NCBI GenBank assembly: GCA_016744795.1 | Contig: JADGDR010000003.1 | Span: forward strand, 238,125 to 302,124 | From: Sulfurospirillum sp. | GTDB taxonomy: Bacteria > Campylobacterota > Campylobacteria > Campylobacterales > Sulfurospirillaceae | DNA: 64,000 nt | Reading direction: 5' to 3' | Shown here: positions 9,219-20,667 of the stretch, in pieces | Layout: each line of letters starts with the position of its first letter | Numbering within the stretch: position 1 is the first letter of the stretch | Notes under the pieces: model-generated | What the model was told of the DNA's origin: nothing | The model's database searches: none | The model's input: only the letters and a program-made list of their open reading frames with translations | Position numbers and translations under genes: made by a program

Positions 9219-9986
9219 TTATTGTAATTTATAACTGTCTTTGTAGTCATTTATTTTTTTTCTAAGAGTATTTCTATTGAGCCCAAATTTTTCACTCATA
9301 TTTAACTGAGAATTAAATTTTTTGAATCCGCTTCTTAACATCGGAACATCAAAAAGATATAACTGATCTCTATAATCATTTCTACCACCAAGTTTTTTTG
9401 ACAAAAACTCTTCCATAACTTGCATTACATCTTCTTCGCCAAGGGAATTTATAAGAAACCTTATATAAACAGATTGTCTTAAAGAGTAACAATTATTAGT
9501 AAGATCAAAATTCAAATCCTTTAAAAATGCATCATAACTATTGTCTTTTTCAAAAATAGTCGATGCCTCTTCAAAAAATTTCTTTACTAGTGGTTCAATG
9601 TCTTCTTCTCTTTGCGATAAAGGTGGAATAGTTATTTTTAGACTAAAAAATTCACTACTTATTTTTTCTAGTAGTTCAGTTTTAGAAGTTGCTATAACCC
9701 TTGTTTTATACTCTTCAATTGCGATTTGAAGTTTTTGATAATTTAAAATCTTATCAAAGTTTTTAATAATTATTGAATTATTGCCACTGATAAAAGCTAA
9801 TACATCTTGAAAATTATTTCCATCAACAACTTTCGCTTCAGGAAGTATAAATCTAGCTAAAGTCTCTTTTCCTGTGCCTCTCTCTCCCAATATAAGTGCA
9901 TTTAGGTTAAGGCTTTTTAAAAGATTGGCTGATTTAAGAGCCTCTAAAGAGGCTCTTGATTTAGCTATATAACTAGTGTGATCCAC
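9219..9986 (-). CDS. Degenerate sigma54-activator-like AAA protein with Fis-type HTH
   Basis: The protein has a short AAA domain with Walker A GERGTGKE (residues 34-41 of the form given) and ends in a Fis-like helix-turn-helix (SEKFGLNRNTLRKKINDYK). The GAFTGA loop needed to contact sigma54 is absent, and the Walker B region reads SIIIKNFDKI instead of an acidic DE motif. No receiver domain is present. It may bind DNA and ATP without activating sigma54. I chose GTG at 9986, which overlaps the slyD stop. A longer open frame upstream is rich in valine and lysine because it reads the slyD Cys/His tail in another frame. Confidence 0.7.
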   Translation of the reverse strand: MDHTSYIAKSRASLEALKSANLLKSLNLNALILGERGTGKETLARFILPEAKVVDGNNFQDVLAFISGNNSIIIKNFDKILNYQKLQIAIEEYKTRVIATSKTELLEKISSEFFSLKITIPPLSQREEDIEPLVKKFFEEASTIFEKDNSYDAFLKDLNFDLTNNCYSLRQSVYIRFLINSLGEEDVMQVMEEFLSKKLGGRNDYRDQLYLFDVPMLRSGFKKFNSQLNMSEKFGLNRNTLRKKINDYKDSYKLQ

Positions 9987-10554
9987 AACCACCACTACCA
10001 CAACATTCGTGATCGTCTGTTTTTGTTTCTTTTTCTTCTGTTGTGTGACAACTGTCACCTTCTGAACATCCGCAACCACCACTAGCAGGAGCACCAACAA
10101 ATCCGTTTAGTAACTCATCTTCTGTAGCTTCACGTACTTCAGTTATGCTAATAGCAAAAAGAAGATCTTTTCCAGCCAATGGGTGATTAAAATCTACATT
10201 AACAGTTTCATCATTAAAGCTTTTTACAACTACTTGAACTGTTCCACCATCTTCACCTTGACCATATAAAGTCATACCTTCGCTCATCTCTAATCCAGCA
10301 AATTGCTCTTTTGGAAGAGATTGAACTGCTGCTTCATCATACTCACCATATCCATCTTTTGCAGATACTTCAATGTCAGCACTCTCACCTTGTGATAAAT
10401 TTTTTATCTCATTTTCTAGGCCAGGGATAATTTGACCTTTTCCTACGATAAATGTTAATGGAGCAGCGTCAAGATTACTATCTATTACCTCACCACTAGC
10501 AACGTCTTTCAATTCATAACTGATTGAAACGACTTGGTTCTCATTTATTGCCAT
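9973..10554 (-). CDS. slyD: SlyD-like FKBP peptidyl-prolyl isomerase with metal-binding tail
   Basis: This is a cytoplasmic prolyl isomerase and chaperone. Residues 1-70 and 125-145 form the FKBP domain, with an inserted IF chaperone flap between. Residues 159-193 are a Cys/His-rich tail (CGCSEGDSCH, HECCGSGGCGSH) like the one E. coli SlyD uses to bind nickel and assist hydrogenase maturation. The tail here is shorter but very cysteine-rich. The start ATG at 10554 follows GGAGAAAAATT. The gene sits between cpoB and the degenerate AAA gene, an order shared with C. jejuni. Confidence 0.93.
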   Translation of the reverse strand: MAINENQVVSISYELKDVASGEVIDSNLDAAPLTFIVGKGQIIPGLENEIKNLSQGESADIEVSAKDGYGEYDEAAVQSLPKEQFAGLEMSEGMTLYGQGEDGGTVQVVVKSFNDETVNVDFNHPLAGKDLLFAISITEVREATEDELLNGFVGAPASGGCGCSEGDSCHTTEEKETKTDDHECCGSGGCGSH

Positions 10555-10613
10555 AATTTTTCTCCTTGTTATTTAAAACCAAGGATTATACCATAATGGT
10601 GATTTATGAAATC

Positions 10614-11495
10614 TTAGTTGAGAGATTTAGCCTCTTTTGAATTTGGATAACTTTGTTTTAGAGCATCAAAAAACTGAGTTGCTTGTGCACTCTTTTTTAG
10701 CTTGCTAAAAGATATCCCTGTATGATAAAGAAGTGAAGGCATATAGTCGGCTTTGTCATAAAGTGAAATGCTTTTTTTATAATGTTCTATTGCAGTTGAA
10801 TATGCTTTTTGAAAATATGCTATTTCACCCAAATAGTAGTTACTACGTGCTGGCTTGTAGTTTTTTTTAAGCAATTGAGCAAATCTTAATTTTGATTCAG
10901 AATAAGATTTCTTATTAAATAGTTTTGTTCCTTCTTTAAGTAAAGAAGCTCCACTTTTACTTGATACAAGCGAAACTTTTTTTTCACTTAAAAGCTTTTC
11001 AATTTTTTTTTCTAATTTTTTAAATTCTTCTTTTGATACGTAATTACTATTTATTGAATCAATAAGAGAACTTAATTCGCCAAGTACTAATTTAATTTTA
11101 TCTTGATTTGCATCTTGCAGTGTTCTACTCTCATTAACATATGTTTTTAAATCTGCTACCTCTTGTTGTAAAGTTTTAATAGATTCATCTTTTGCAAGAG
11201 AGTTTTCTTCTAAGACCCTTATCTTACTATCTATCTTTGCTATTTTAGAACCAAATGCTTCTGTAACAGAACGTAAGCCTTCATAATTTTCATTAATGTG
11301 GGATAGTTTTATTTTTACACTACCAACACCTTGGGCTAAATCTTTTACTTCATCACTATTTTTAAGAATATGTTTTTCACTTGAAGTTAAACCATATGGA
11401 TTGGCACTATCTAAGTTTCCAGCACCATATACTGAGGGTTCATTGGCTAAGAGTGAACAAGTCACCATTAGCCAAATTATTGTAGTTTTTTTCAT
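10614..11495 (-). CDS. cpoB: Tol-Pal associated periplasmic protein CpoB/YbgF
   Basis: This is a periplasmic partner of Tol-Pal that links outer-membrane constriction with peptidoglycan synthesis in model bacteria. It has a signal peptide (about residues 1-17), a long coiled coil from about 50 to 170, and tetratricopeptide repeats from about 185 to the end (LKEGTKLFNKKSYSES, YYLGEIAYFQKAYSTAIEHYKK, SLLYHTGISFSKLKKSAQA). The length of 293 fits. It is the last member of the tol-pal run and follows pal by eleven bases. Confidence 0.9.
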   Translation of the reverse strand: MKKTTIIWLMVTCSLLANEPSVYGAGNLDSANPYGLTSSEKHILKNSDEVKDLAQGVGSVKIKLSHINENYEGLRSVTEAFGSKIAKIDSKIRVLEENSLAKDESIKTLQQEVADLKTYVNESRTLQDANQDKIKLVLGELSSLIDSINSNYVSKEEFKKLEKKIEKLLSEKKVSLVSSKSGASLLKEGTKLFNKKSYSESKLRFAQLLKKNYKPARSNYYLGEIAYFQKAYSTAIEHYKKSISLYDKADYMPSLLYHTGISFSKLKKSAQATQFFDALKQSYPNSKEAKSLN

Positions 11496-11506
11496 TAAAT
11501 ATTTAA

Positions 11507-12073
11507 TTATGGTAGTAGTTTAAATTCTGCTCTTCTATTTTTATCCCAACAAGCTTTATTACTCGCTTTACATTCAGGATTACTCTCACCAAAACTAACT
11601 ATCATAATACGTTCTTTATTAACACCAAATGATATTAAAGATTCTTTTACACTCTTAGCTCTTTTAAGTCCTAAAGCGTAATTGTACTCATCGGTACCCC
11701 ATTCATCAGAATTTCCTTCTACTTTGATTGAAAAATCTTTTGCATTCATTGCATTTAAAAGTCTTGCATTTTCCTTGATTTTAGATTCCATATCTGGACG
11801 GATATCATACTTATCAAAGTCAAAATATATTTTGTTTACACTATTTTCCAAAGTAGCTATTGCTTTTGCTACAGAATTTGTAGCAGTACCTTTACTCATA
11901 TCAGTTGAAGTACTATTTGTTGAATCCATACCTGAAATATCATCAGCTTTTTTATCTGCACTTACTTCTGTACTTTTACCGTCTTTACTTGTCATATCTA
12001 CATCTGGATTTTTTTGGCTACATCCTGTAAATATTAGCATAGCTAAAGTTAAGCTTGCAAGTAGTAATTTCAT
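11507..12073 (-). CDS. pal: Peptidoglycan-associated lipoprotein Pal
   Basis: Pal anchors the outer membrane to peptidoglycan as part of Tol-Pal. A lipobox (LIFTGC, Cys18) marks it as a lipoprotein. A Ser/Thr/Asp-rich linker follows to about residue 70. The OmpA-like peptidoglycan-binding domain occupies about 78-188, with FDFDKYDIRP, GNSDEWGTDEYN and ALGLKRAKSV. Two cysteines near the end (PECKASNKACW) could form a disulfide. It lies between tolB and cpoB in the standard order. Confidence 0.96.
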   Translation of the reverse strand: MKLLLASLTLAMLIFTGCSQKNPDVDMTSKDGKSTEVSADKKADDISGMDSTNSTSTDMSKGTATNSVAKAIATLENSVNKIYFDFDKYDIRPDMESKIKENARLLNAMNAKDFSIKVEGNSDEWGTDEYNYALGLKRAKSVKESLISFGVNKERIMIVSFGESNPECKASNKACWDKNRRAEFKLLP

Positions 12074-12135
12074 CTCTACCCCTTTTTTATATTAATTTGT
12101 TGATAGTTTATCATCTTTTACTTAAATCTGCCCTT

Positions 12136-13407
12136 TTACCAATCAATAGATTGTATTTTCCCAACTTTTAATGGGAAATGATAACTTTTATTTGCGTTTA
12201 AGCGAATAACACCTAAAGCACTTTGATTATTATAATACTTAATAAACATAATAGTTTCGCTATCATCTGCAAATCTTGGATACAAATTTTTTCCTGTTGC
12301 TGTGAGTTGTCGTATATAATCTGTTTTTGTTGAAATTAGATATAAATTAAAAGTTTTCCTACCAAATTCACTAGATTTTTCACGACTTGAATAAACTATA
12401 TAATTATCAAATGCTGAAACAGAGTTATTATTTCTTCCATGGTAAACCATCTGTTCTACACTTTTACTACCAATCTTTTGAGCAAATATATTTGGATAAC
12501 CTAATCTATCAGAAACAAAAACCACCCTTTTGTCATTGTCAATAAAACCACCGTTTACATCTATGCCACTATATGATGTCACTTTTTCTAACTCTTTTTT
12601 ATTTATGTCATATACATATATATCTGCTTGGTCATTAGGAGCCATTGTAACAATTAATTTATTCCCATCACTTGATACATCAGAACATACAAGCATTCCA
12701 TCACCTGTTAGCATTCTTTTTCTTTTTCCGCTTCTTACATCTACACGATAAAGTGTAGGTTTAGCACCATTATATGAAGTATAATAAAAGGCATTTTGTG
12801 CTTTATTCGCCCATTTAGGAAATATATTTAGACCACCTTTAACTACAGTTTTTTGAAAACTAAGAGTATAATCTGCAATAACAATCTCACTCTTCTTGCT
12901 ATCTGTATACTTAGAAAAAATAACAAATTGTTCCATCCATTTTACACTTGGAGCACCTATTTTATTATTTAACTCAACTGCAATTTTATGTGCTAAAAAT
13001 GGATAACGATTTTGTTTTGAAATCTTATATATTTTCTGAGTATCAACCTGTCCACTTTTTGCATTTAATAGTTTTACTTTAGCTATGATTGTACCATCAT
13101 CTTCAAAATCTATATTAAACCTAAGAATTAAATCCAATTTTAACTCATTTAGAAAATTCTCTTCTAAATTTCCATCATATGAACTAGTCAAATACTCATC
13201 AACAACATCAAAATGACTACTTACTCTTAAATCACCAACTAAAATCTTGAAAAATTTCTTTCTAAATGATTGACTTATATCTGAACTACTCGCATCTTGT
13301 AAAGCTATTTTAGGAAGCTTATCCATTTTTTTTACTATTTCTACAGTTGCGTCATACGCAAAAAGAGAACTCACTAAAGCAACACAAACTAACAATTTTT
13401 TTATCAT
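12136..13407 (-). CDS. tolB: Periplasmic beta-propeller protein TolB
   Basis: TolB is the periplasmic propeller that binds Pal and is regulated by TolA. It has 423 residues, a signal peptide ending near residue 17, an N-terminal alpha/beta domain up to about 150, and then repeated WD40-like blades (for example FPKWANKAQNAFYYTS, CSDVSSDGNKLIVTM, LYPRFADDSETIMFIKY). It starts with ATG two bases after the tolA-like stop. Confidence 0.95.
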   Translation of the reverse strand: MIKKLLVCVALVSSLFAYDATVEIVKKMDKLPKIALQDASSSDISQSFRKKFFKILVGDLRVSSHFDVVDEYLTSSYDGNLEENFLNELKLDLILRFNIDFEDDGTIIAKVKLLNAKSGQVDTQKIYKISKQNRYPFLAHKIAVELNNKIGAPSVKWMEQFVIFSKYTDSKKSEIVIADYTLSFQKTVVKGGLNIFPKWANKAQNAFYYTSYNGAKPTLYRVDVRSGKRKRMLTGDGMLVCSDVSSDGNKLIVTMAPNDQADIYVYDINKKELEKVTSYSGIDVNGGFIDNDKRVVFVSDRLGYPNIFAQKIGSKSVEQMVYHGRNNNSVSAFDNYIVYSSREKSSEFGRKTFNLYLISTKTDYIRQLTATGKNLYPRFADDSETIMFIKYYNNQSALGVIRLNANKSYHFPLKVGKIQSIDW

Positions 13408-13409
13408 TT

Positions 13410-14165
13410 TTACTCCAATATATCTTTAAATGCTACTTTCATATTAAATATCTCTCCATTGTTAAAAGGAGGAAATTCTTTATCACGCATCTCTTCAAGG
13501 AAATCTCGAAGTTTTGCATTAAAAGCATCATTATATGACAATGTTTCTATTTTATAACTAAAATTTCCGAACTTATCTACACTAACAATTACTTCAGCAA
13601 TATTACCTGAGACAGTATCAATTGTTTCTTGCCAATTGCTATCTAAAATATCTGATATTTTACCACGAAACTCATCATATATACCATCTTTTTGTGTTAT
13701 GATTAGGTTTTCTTGTTGCTCAAATTCTAACGATTTAGTAATCTTTTTTGCTTTATCATCTTTTATTACTTCTTCTATTTCTTTTTGAACGACTTTTTTT
13801 CTTATTTTTTTCTCTCTTCTAGGACTCTCTTGAGGTAACTTTTTTAAATCTATATTTCCAAATAATTTTTTAAAATCTGGTTTAGTCTCAACTTTTTTAG
13901 ATCTTACTGTTTTTTGCTTTGAAACTAATTTTGGTCTATTTACAGTTCTTTTTTTCTTTACTATCTTCTGCTTTTTCTTTTTTCTTATTTTCTTCTCTGT
14001 TCTTTCAACAAGTGTGACATTTAGAAGATTTTTTTTACTTGCTGTATATTTAATATTTTTTGTATTATGTGATTCTAGCATATAAGTACCACTTAGAACA
14101 ATTAAGATATATATAAGAAAAGATATTGTCCATCCTACTATCGTAGAAGTTGAAGAACTAGGCAC
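13410..14165 (-). CDS. tolA: TolA/TonB-like energy-transducing protein
   Basis: The protein links the TolQR motor to the periplasmic Tol proteins. It has one N-terminal membrane helix (about residues 10-30), a lysine/arginine-rich periplasmic stalk to about 130, and a C-terminal TonB/TolA-type domain from about 160 to 251. It is shorter than enteric TolA and has no Ala-rich repeat, as in other Campylobacterota. Its place between the exbD/tolR and tolB genes supports a TolA role over a siderophore-transport TonB role, but sequence alone cannot separate the two. Confidence 0.85.
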   Translation of the reverse strand: MPSSSTSTIVGWTISFLIYILIVLSGTYMLESHNTKNIKYTASKKNLLNVTLVERTEKKIRKKKKQKIVKKKRTVNRPKLVSKQKTVRSKKVETKPDFKKLFGNIDLKKLPQESPRREKKIRKKVVQKEIEEVIKDDKAKKITKSLEFEQQENLIITQKDGIYDEFRGKISDILDSNWQETIDTVSGNIAEVIVSVDKFGNFSYKIETLSYNDAFNAKLRDFLEEMRDKEFPPFNNGEIFNMKVAFKDILE

Positions 14166-14167
14166 TT

Positions 14168-14560
14168 TTATCCGTTTGTTTCTAATGAAACTTTGGTAAA
14201 ACCTGCTTCTTTTACACTTTTAAGTACAAACATAACATCTTTATACTGTAATGATTCATCTGCTTTTATATAAACAATGGTTTTATCTTGTGAGAATTTT
14301 TGGCTTATCATAACAAAATTATCTGGAAATTCGCTTATAGTAAAATTATCTCTTTTATAGTAGACTTTTCTATCTTTAGTTATGCGCAACTCTATCTCTG
14401 GAATTTTTTGTACTACCTGTGATTTTGTTCCATTAGGAAGAGTGATTTTCTCTTGATAAACCACTGCTGGTGTTGTAACCATTAGTATTGCTAGCAAAAC
14501 TAACATAATATCCACTAATGGTGTTATATTTAGATCAGGTGTCTCATCCCAATCATACAT
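14168..14560 (-). CDS. tolR: ExbD/TolR family proton-channel component
   Basis: TolR forms the proton-driven motor with TolQ in the inner membrane. The start chosen is the ATG at 14560, giving 130 residues beginning MYDWDETPDLNITPLVDIML. It overlaps the tolQ stop by eight bases, and the conserved family start lies here. A longer open frame reaching 14629 reads through tolQ. D16 of the LVDIML helix is the conserved proton-carrying aspartate of ExbD/TolR. A periplasmic domain follows to the C-terminus. Confidence 0.93.
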   Translation of the reverse strand: MYDWDETPDLNITPLVDIMLVLLAILMVTTPAVVYQEKITLPNGTKSQVVQKIPEIELRITKDRKVYYKRDNFTISEFPDNFVMISQKFSQDKTIVYIKADESLQYKDVMFVLKSVKEAGFTKVSLETNG

Positions 14561-15146
14561 CTTCACTATCTCTTTGCATAATTGAAAGTAAAAGTTCCGT
14601 TTCTCTATGAACGTAAGTAACAACTTCATAAGCTTTTCTTTTTATAAAAAGATTAGCACTATACGCTGGAATTGCTACAAATATACCAGCAGCAGTTGCA
14701 ATCAAAGCTTCACTAATAGCTGGAGCTATAACACTAAGTGATGCACCACCTTCACCTTGTCCTAAACCACTAAAGGTTTCTAATATTGAAACAACAGTTC
14801 CAAAAAGACCAATAAACGGTGAGGTAGATGCTATCATAGAAAGCACCCACAAACCTTGTGTAGCATTTTTTTCTGCTACACTTTTACATACATTTAAAAG
14901 TTTTTCATTTGTCCCTGAGTGACTAGAACATTTCTTCAATATTGAATCATCTCTAACTACACGAGAACCCATAAGCATTGACTCTAATGAAATCTTTTCA
15001 CGTTCAAGCCAAGAAGAGAGGTAAAAATACCTACTAAAAAGTACTCCAAAAGTAACAATTATATATATTGACAACCATCCTAATACAAAAAAAGTGATAA
15101 AACTACTTCTACTGAGGTAGTTTAATAGTATATCTATACCTTCCAT
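14553..15146 (-). CDS. tolQ: MotA/TolQ/ExbB family proton-channel protein
   Basis: This is the inner-membrane stator of the Tol motor. It has three membrane helices: about residues 15-38, 98-120 and 143-167. The conserved core is present (STSPFIGLFGTVVSILETF and ISEALIATAAGIFVAIPA). The length of 197 is typical. It follows atpC by nine bases and leads the tol-pal run, so ATP synthase and Tol-Pal genes may share transcripts. Confidence 0.94.
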   Translation of the reverse strand: MEGIDILLNYLSRSSFITFFVLGWLSIYIIVTFGVLFSRYFYLSSWLEREKISLESMLMGSRVVRDDSILKKCSSHSGTNEKLLNVCKSVAEKNATQGLWVLSMIASTSPFIGLFGTVVSILETFSGLGQGEGGASLSVIAPAISEALIATAAGIFVAIPAYSANLFIKRKAYEVVTYVHRETELLLSIMQRDSEDV

Positions 15147-15155
15147 CTGTTAAAC

Positions 15156-15548
15156 TTATCTCCCTGACTTTGCTATAGCTTCTATCTTAGCTGTTGCCGT
15201 AGCAATAGCAACATCAGAAGCACTCATGCTTTCAATAAGTTGTTTTGCACTCTCTAAAGACGATGCAATTGCACTTTCACTACTACCACCAATTGCAACA
15301 GCTCCATCAGCTAATACAGTTACAGAATTTTCATCTACTTTTGCATGCCCCCAGTTAATTGCAACAATCTCGTGTTTTCCATCAGCCAATTCGATATCAA
15401 TTACACCAGCTTGTAACAAAGAAACAAGTGAAGCATGTCCTGGATATACTCCAAACTCACCCTCACTACCTGGAAGGGTCACATCTTTTACATCATTTGA
15501 AAAAATTTGACCCTCTGGAGTTACAATTTCTAATTTTAACATATCCAT
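15156..15548 (-). CDS. atpC: ATP synthase F1 epsilon subunit
   Basis: The epsilon subunit forms the F1 central stalk with gamma and can inhibit ATP hydrolysis. The 130-residue chain begins MDMLKLEIVTPEG and contains LPGSEGEFGVYPGHA, the family signature. The C-terminal helical part has an alanine-rich sequence. The ATG has GGAG seven bases upstream. A perfect hairpin lies immediately before that ribosome binding site. Confidence 0.97.
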   Translation of the reverse strand: MDMLKLEIVTPEGQIFSNDVKDVTLPGSEGEFGVYPGHASLVSLLQAGVIDIELADGKHEIVAINWGHAKVDENSVTVLADGAVAIGGSSESAIASSLESAKQLIESMSASDVAIATATAKIEAIAKSGR

Positions 15549-15560
15549 TAAATTTCTCCT

Positions 15561-15586
15561 TTAACTTGGGCTTCTGCCCAAGTTAA
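15561..15586 (-). promoter_or_regulatory. Perfect hairpin abutting the atpC ribosome binding site
   Basis: TTAACTTGGGC and its exact complement GCCCAAGTTAA form an 11-bp stem with a four-base loop in the 105-base gap between atpD and atpC. On the minus strand the stem ends right at AAAGGAGAAATTTA before the atpC start. There is no U-run, so it looks like an RNA-processing or translation-control hairpin rather than a terminator. Confidence 0.6.
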
Positions 15587-15653
15587 ATTCCTCTCACAAA
15601 AGCTTTCACTTTGCGAAGAATTATCATTTTATTTTCTAAAGCTATAATTAAAA

Positions 15654-17967
<2,314 letters not shown>

Positions 17968-17976
17968 CGTCTATCC

Positions 17977-19494
17977 TTACTTTACTGCAAACGTTGCTTT
18001 AAACTCATTTAATGCTTTTGCCAATAGGTCTTCAACCTCTTTATCTAGCTTTTTCTTGCTTCTTACTTGTTCAAGAATTTCTGGATACTTAGCTTCTATA
18101 AATGGATATAGCTCTGCTTCAAAACGAGTTACTTCACTAACTTCGACATCATCAAGGAAACCTTTTGCACCTGCATAAACAATCACAACTTGTTTTTCAA
18201 CAGGAAGTGGAGAATACTGAGCTTGTTTAAGAATTTCAACCATTCTTTCACCACGCTCAAGTTGTTTTCTACTTGACTCATCCAAATCACTTGCAAATTG
18301 TGCAAATGCCTGAAGTTCACGATATTGAGCAAGATCAAGTCTAAGAGTTCCTGCTACTTGCTTAGTAGCTTTAATCTGAGCAGCACCACCAACACGACTT
18401 ACTGAAAGACCAACGTTAATTGCTGGACGAATACCTGAGTTAAATAAGTCTGATTCTAGGAATATCTGACCATCTGTAATTGATATAACATTTGTTGGAA
18501 TATACGCAGAAACATCTCCTGCTTGTGTTTCAATAATAGGAAGTGCAGTAAGTGAACCAGCACCTAAAGAATCATTTACTTTTGCAGCACGTTCAAGTAG
18601 TCTTGAATGAAGATAAAAAACATCACCAGGATATGCTTCACGTCCTGGAGGACGACGAAGGATCAATGACATCTCACGATATGCAACAGCATGTTTAGAC
18701 AAATCATCATATACAATAAGCCCATGACGAGAATTATCTCTAAAATACTCACCCATAGCAACACCAGCATATGGTGCTAAGTATTGAAGTGCAGCTGAAT
18801 CAGAAGCACCAGCACTAACGACGATTGTATAATCCATTGCACCATGCTCTTCAAGTTTTTTAACAACTTGTGCAACAGTTGATTGTTTTTGACCAATTGC
18901 AACATAAATACATACAACATCTTGACCTTTTTGGTTAATAATTGTATCGATTGCAACTGTAGTTTTACCAGTTTGTCTATCACCAATAATAAGTTCTCTT
19001 TGACCTCTACCAATCGGAACTAGAGCATCAACTGCCTTAAGACCAGTTTGAAGTGGTTCATGAACTGACTTTCTAGCCATAATTCCATGAGCTTTCTCTT
19101 CAACAAATCTAGACTCAGTTGCTTCAATTGGACCTTTTCCATCTATTGGATCACCAAGAGAATTTACAACACGACCTATTAGTGCATCACCAACAGGAAC
19201 ACGAAGTAGTCTTCCAAGTCTTTTTACAGAAGTTCCTTCTTTAATAACTTTTCCACTACCAAGAACAACTATACCAACACTTGACTCTTCTAGATTTAGT
19301 GCCATACCTCTTTCACCATTTTCAAACTCAACCATTTCACCGGCCATTACATTGTTTAATCCATAAACATTTGCAACACCATCTGCTGCTGAAATAACTT
19401 TACCAGTCTCTTCAACATCAACATTGAGTTCGAAGTTATCAATGCGCTCTTTAATGATAGAACTGATTTCGTCAGCTTTCATTTTTGCTCCCAC
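17977..19494 (-). CDS. atpA: ATP synthase F1 alpha subunit
   Basis: This is the non-catalytic nucleotide-binding subunit of F1. Walker A GDRQTGKT lies at 171-178, and the alpha signature ([17 protein letters not shown]) is present. The length is 505. The start is GTG at 19494, preceded by AAGGAGCAATTT. An in-frame ATG four codons downstream is also possible. It is preceded by a 121-base gap after atpH containing a small hairpin. Confidence 0.97.
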   Translation of the reverse strand: MGAKMKADEISSIIKERIDNFELNVDVEETGKVISAADGVANVYGLNNVMAGEMVEFENGERGMALNLEESSVGIVVLGSGKVIKEGTSVKRLGRLLRVPVGDALIGRVVNSLGDPIDGKGPIEATESRFVEEKAHGIMARKSVHEPLQTGLKAVDALVPIGRGQRELIIGDRQTGKTTVAIDTIINQKGQDVVCIYVAIGQKQSTVAQVVKKLEEHGAMDYTIVVSAGASDSAALQYLAPYAGVAMGEYFRDNSRHGLIVYDDLSKHAVAYREMSLILRRPPGREAYPGDVFYLHSRLLERAAKVNDSLGAGSLTALPIIETQAGDVSAYIPTNVISITDGQIFLESDLFNSGIRPAINVGLSVSRVGGAAQIKATKQVAGTLRLDLAQYRELQAFAQFASDLDESSRKQLERGERMVEILKQAQYSPLPVEKQVVIVYAGAKGFLDDVEVSEVTRFEAELYPFIEAKYPEILEQVRSKKKLDKEVEDLLAKALNEFKATFAVK

Positions 19495-19566
19495 AAATTG
19501 CTCCTTACTTTATTATTTAATTTCTCGTAAAAACTGAACAAGTCCAGCTTTTCTCAGTCACTAAAG

Positions 19567-19584
19567 TTTAGGCGATAGCCTAAA
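19567..19584 (-). promoter_or_regulatory. Short hairpin between atpH and atpA
   Basis: TTTAGGC and GCCTAAA form a 7-bp stem around GATA in the gap upstream of atpA. There is no following U-run. It may be a processing site that changes the subunit ratio. This is inferred from position only. Confidence 0.35.
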
Positions 19585-19615
19585 AATTAACATCTGATTT
19601 ATTCTAAATTTATAT

Positions 19616-20146
19616 TTAGATTGCTTTTAAAATATGCTCTACCATTTGAGATTTTAGTCTATCTAATGAAAAACTTACTTCTACTCCCAAATCATCTAGC
19701 TGAATTTTTACGCCAGGATAATCACTTACCTGCACTTTTAATTTGATATTTGCGCTAAATTTTTTACTAAAATTTTCTTCTAATTTAGTAATTTGCTCTT
19801 TGCTAATTTCAAAGTTACTTATAACTTCACCCTCATAAGAATTATTTTTAAGTGAAATTTGATACTTTAACTCTTTTGCTATTGAAGGTATCAAAGATAA
19901 ACGCTCATTTGAAACCAACAGCTTTATAAAGTTAAGAATTTTTCCTTCTTTTTTTTCTAATAGAGATAAAACAAATTCTTCTTTCTTCTCATTAGTTAAA
20001 TCCGGAGAAAGTATTATATTGTTAAATTTTGTAGAACTAAAGGCATTTGAAATATCATTAATAGATTTTTCAATTAAGTCTATTTCAGAGTCATTACAAC
20101 TCGTCATTAAAGCATTTACATACTTTTTAGCAATAATTCCCTTCAT
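19616..20146 (-). CDS. atpH: ATP synthase F1 delta subunit
   Basis: The delta subunit connects F1 to the peripheral b/b' stalk. The 176-residue chain begins MKGIIAKKYVNALM, typical of the family's first helix, and ends with a beta-rich region (VQVSDYPGVKIQLDDLGVE). Its ATG shares one base with the atpF stop at 20146, indicating tight coupling with atpF. Confidence 0.94.
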   Translation of the reverse strand: MKGIIAKKYVNALMTSCNDSEIDLIEKSINDISNAFSSTKFNNIILSPDLTNEKKEEFVLSLLEKKEGKILNFIKLLVSNERLSLIPSIAKELKYQISLKNNSYEGEVISNFEISKEQITKLEENFSKKFSANIKLKVQVSDYPGVKIQLDDLGVEVSFSLDRLKSQMVEHILKAI

Positions 20147-20658
20147 TATGCAACCTTCTTCATAACTATCTTCACAAGTTCTTCTTTATCAATAGAAATA
20201 GAATCTTTATCAAACATTTCATCTAAGACAGTTCCAACAACATCACGTGTCATTCTACGTCTTTCAATATCAGTTTTTTCTTTAAAGCCTTTTTCTAAAT
20301 TTTTAAGTTCAACTTCAGTATCGTTTGCTACTTTTACGCAAAGGAGTTGAGCTTCTTTTTTTGAAGTCTCTACTAAAGCTAAAGCATTTGCTTTTGCTTC
20401 TTCTACTTTTGCTTGAGCAGTCTCTTTTGCTGTTACAGATTCTTTTACTTTAACTTGTATAGAATCTAGCTGATCTGCGATTCCTGCAATTCTACCTTTG
20501 TAAAAGTTTTTAGCATGATCTGCTAAAAGATAGTACATGATAGATGCAAATATAATAAAATTGATAGCCCTATAAAAAATATCAGTCTCTCCGCCACTAC
20601 CTCCACTTGCCAACAATAGTGCTGGTGCTAAAAGAAGTAATATAAATCTAATTTTCAT
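20146..20658 (-). CDS. atpF: ATP synthase Fo b subunit
   Basis: This is the peripheral stalk subunit. It begins with a hydrophobic leader (about residues 3-17, ALLLASGGSG) that resembles a cleavable signal, followed by a membrane helix at about 29-45 and a long charged helix to the end. The 170-residue length fits. It lies nine bases after atpF' and overlaps atpH by one base. Confidence 0.93.
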   Translation of the reverse strand: MKIRFILLLLAPALLLASGGSGGETDIFYRAINFIIFASIMYYLLADHAKNFYKGRIAGIADQLDSIQVKVKESVTAKETAQAKVEEAKANALALVETSKKEAQLLCVKVANDTEVELKNLEKGFKEKTDIERRRMTRDVVGTVLDEMFDKDSISIDKEELVKIVMKKVA

Positions 20659-20667
20659 CCAGGTCTC

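Noticed and set aside
9987..10100. N-terminal extension of the AAA protein, rich in Val and Lys
   Set aside because: It is the slyD Cys/His tail read in another frame. The GTG at 9986 fits the overlap and family start better.
14561..14629. Longer start for the tolR gene
   Set aside because: The extra residues translate the end of tolQ in a second frame. The family start is MYDWDE at 14560.
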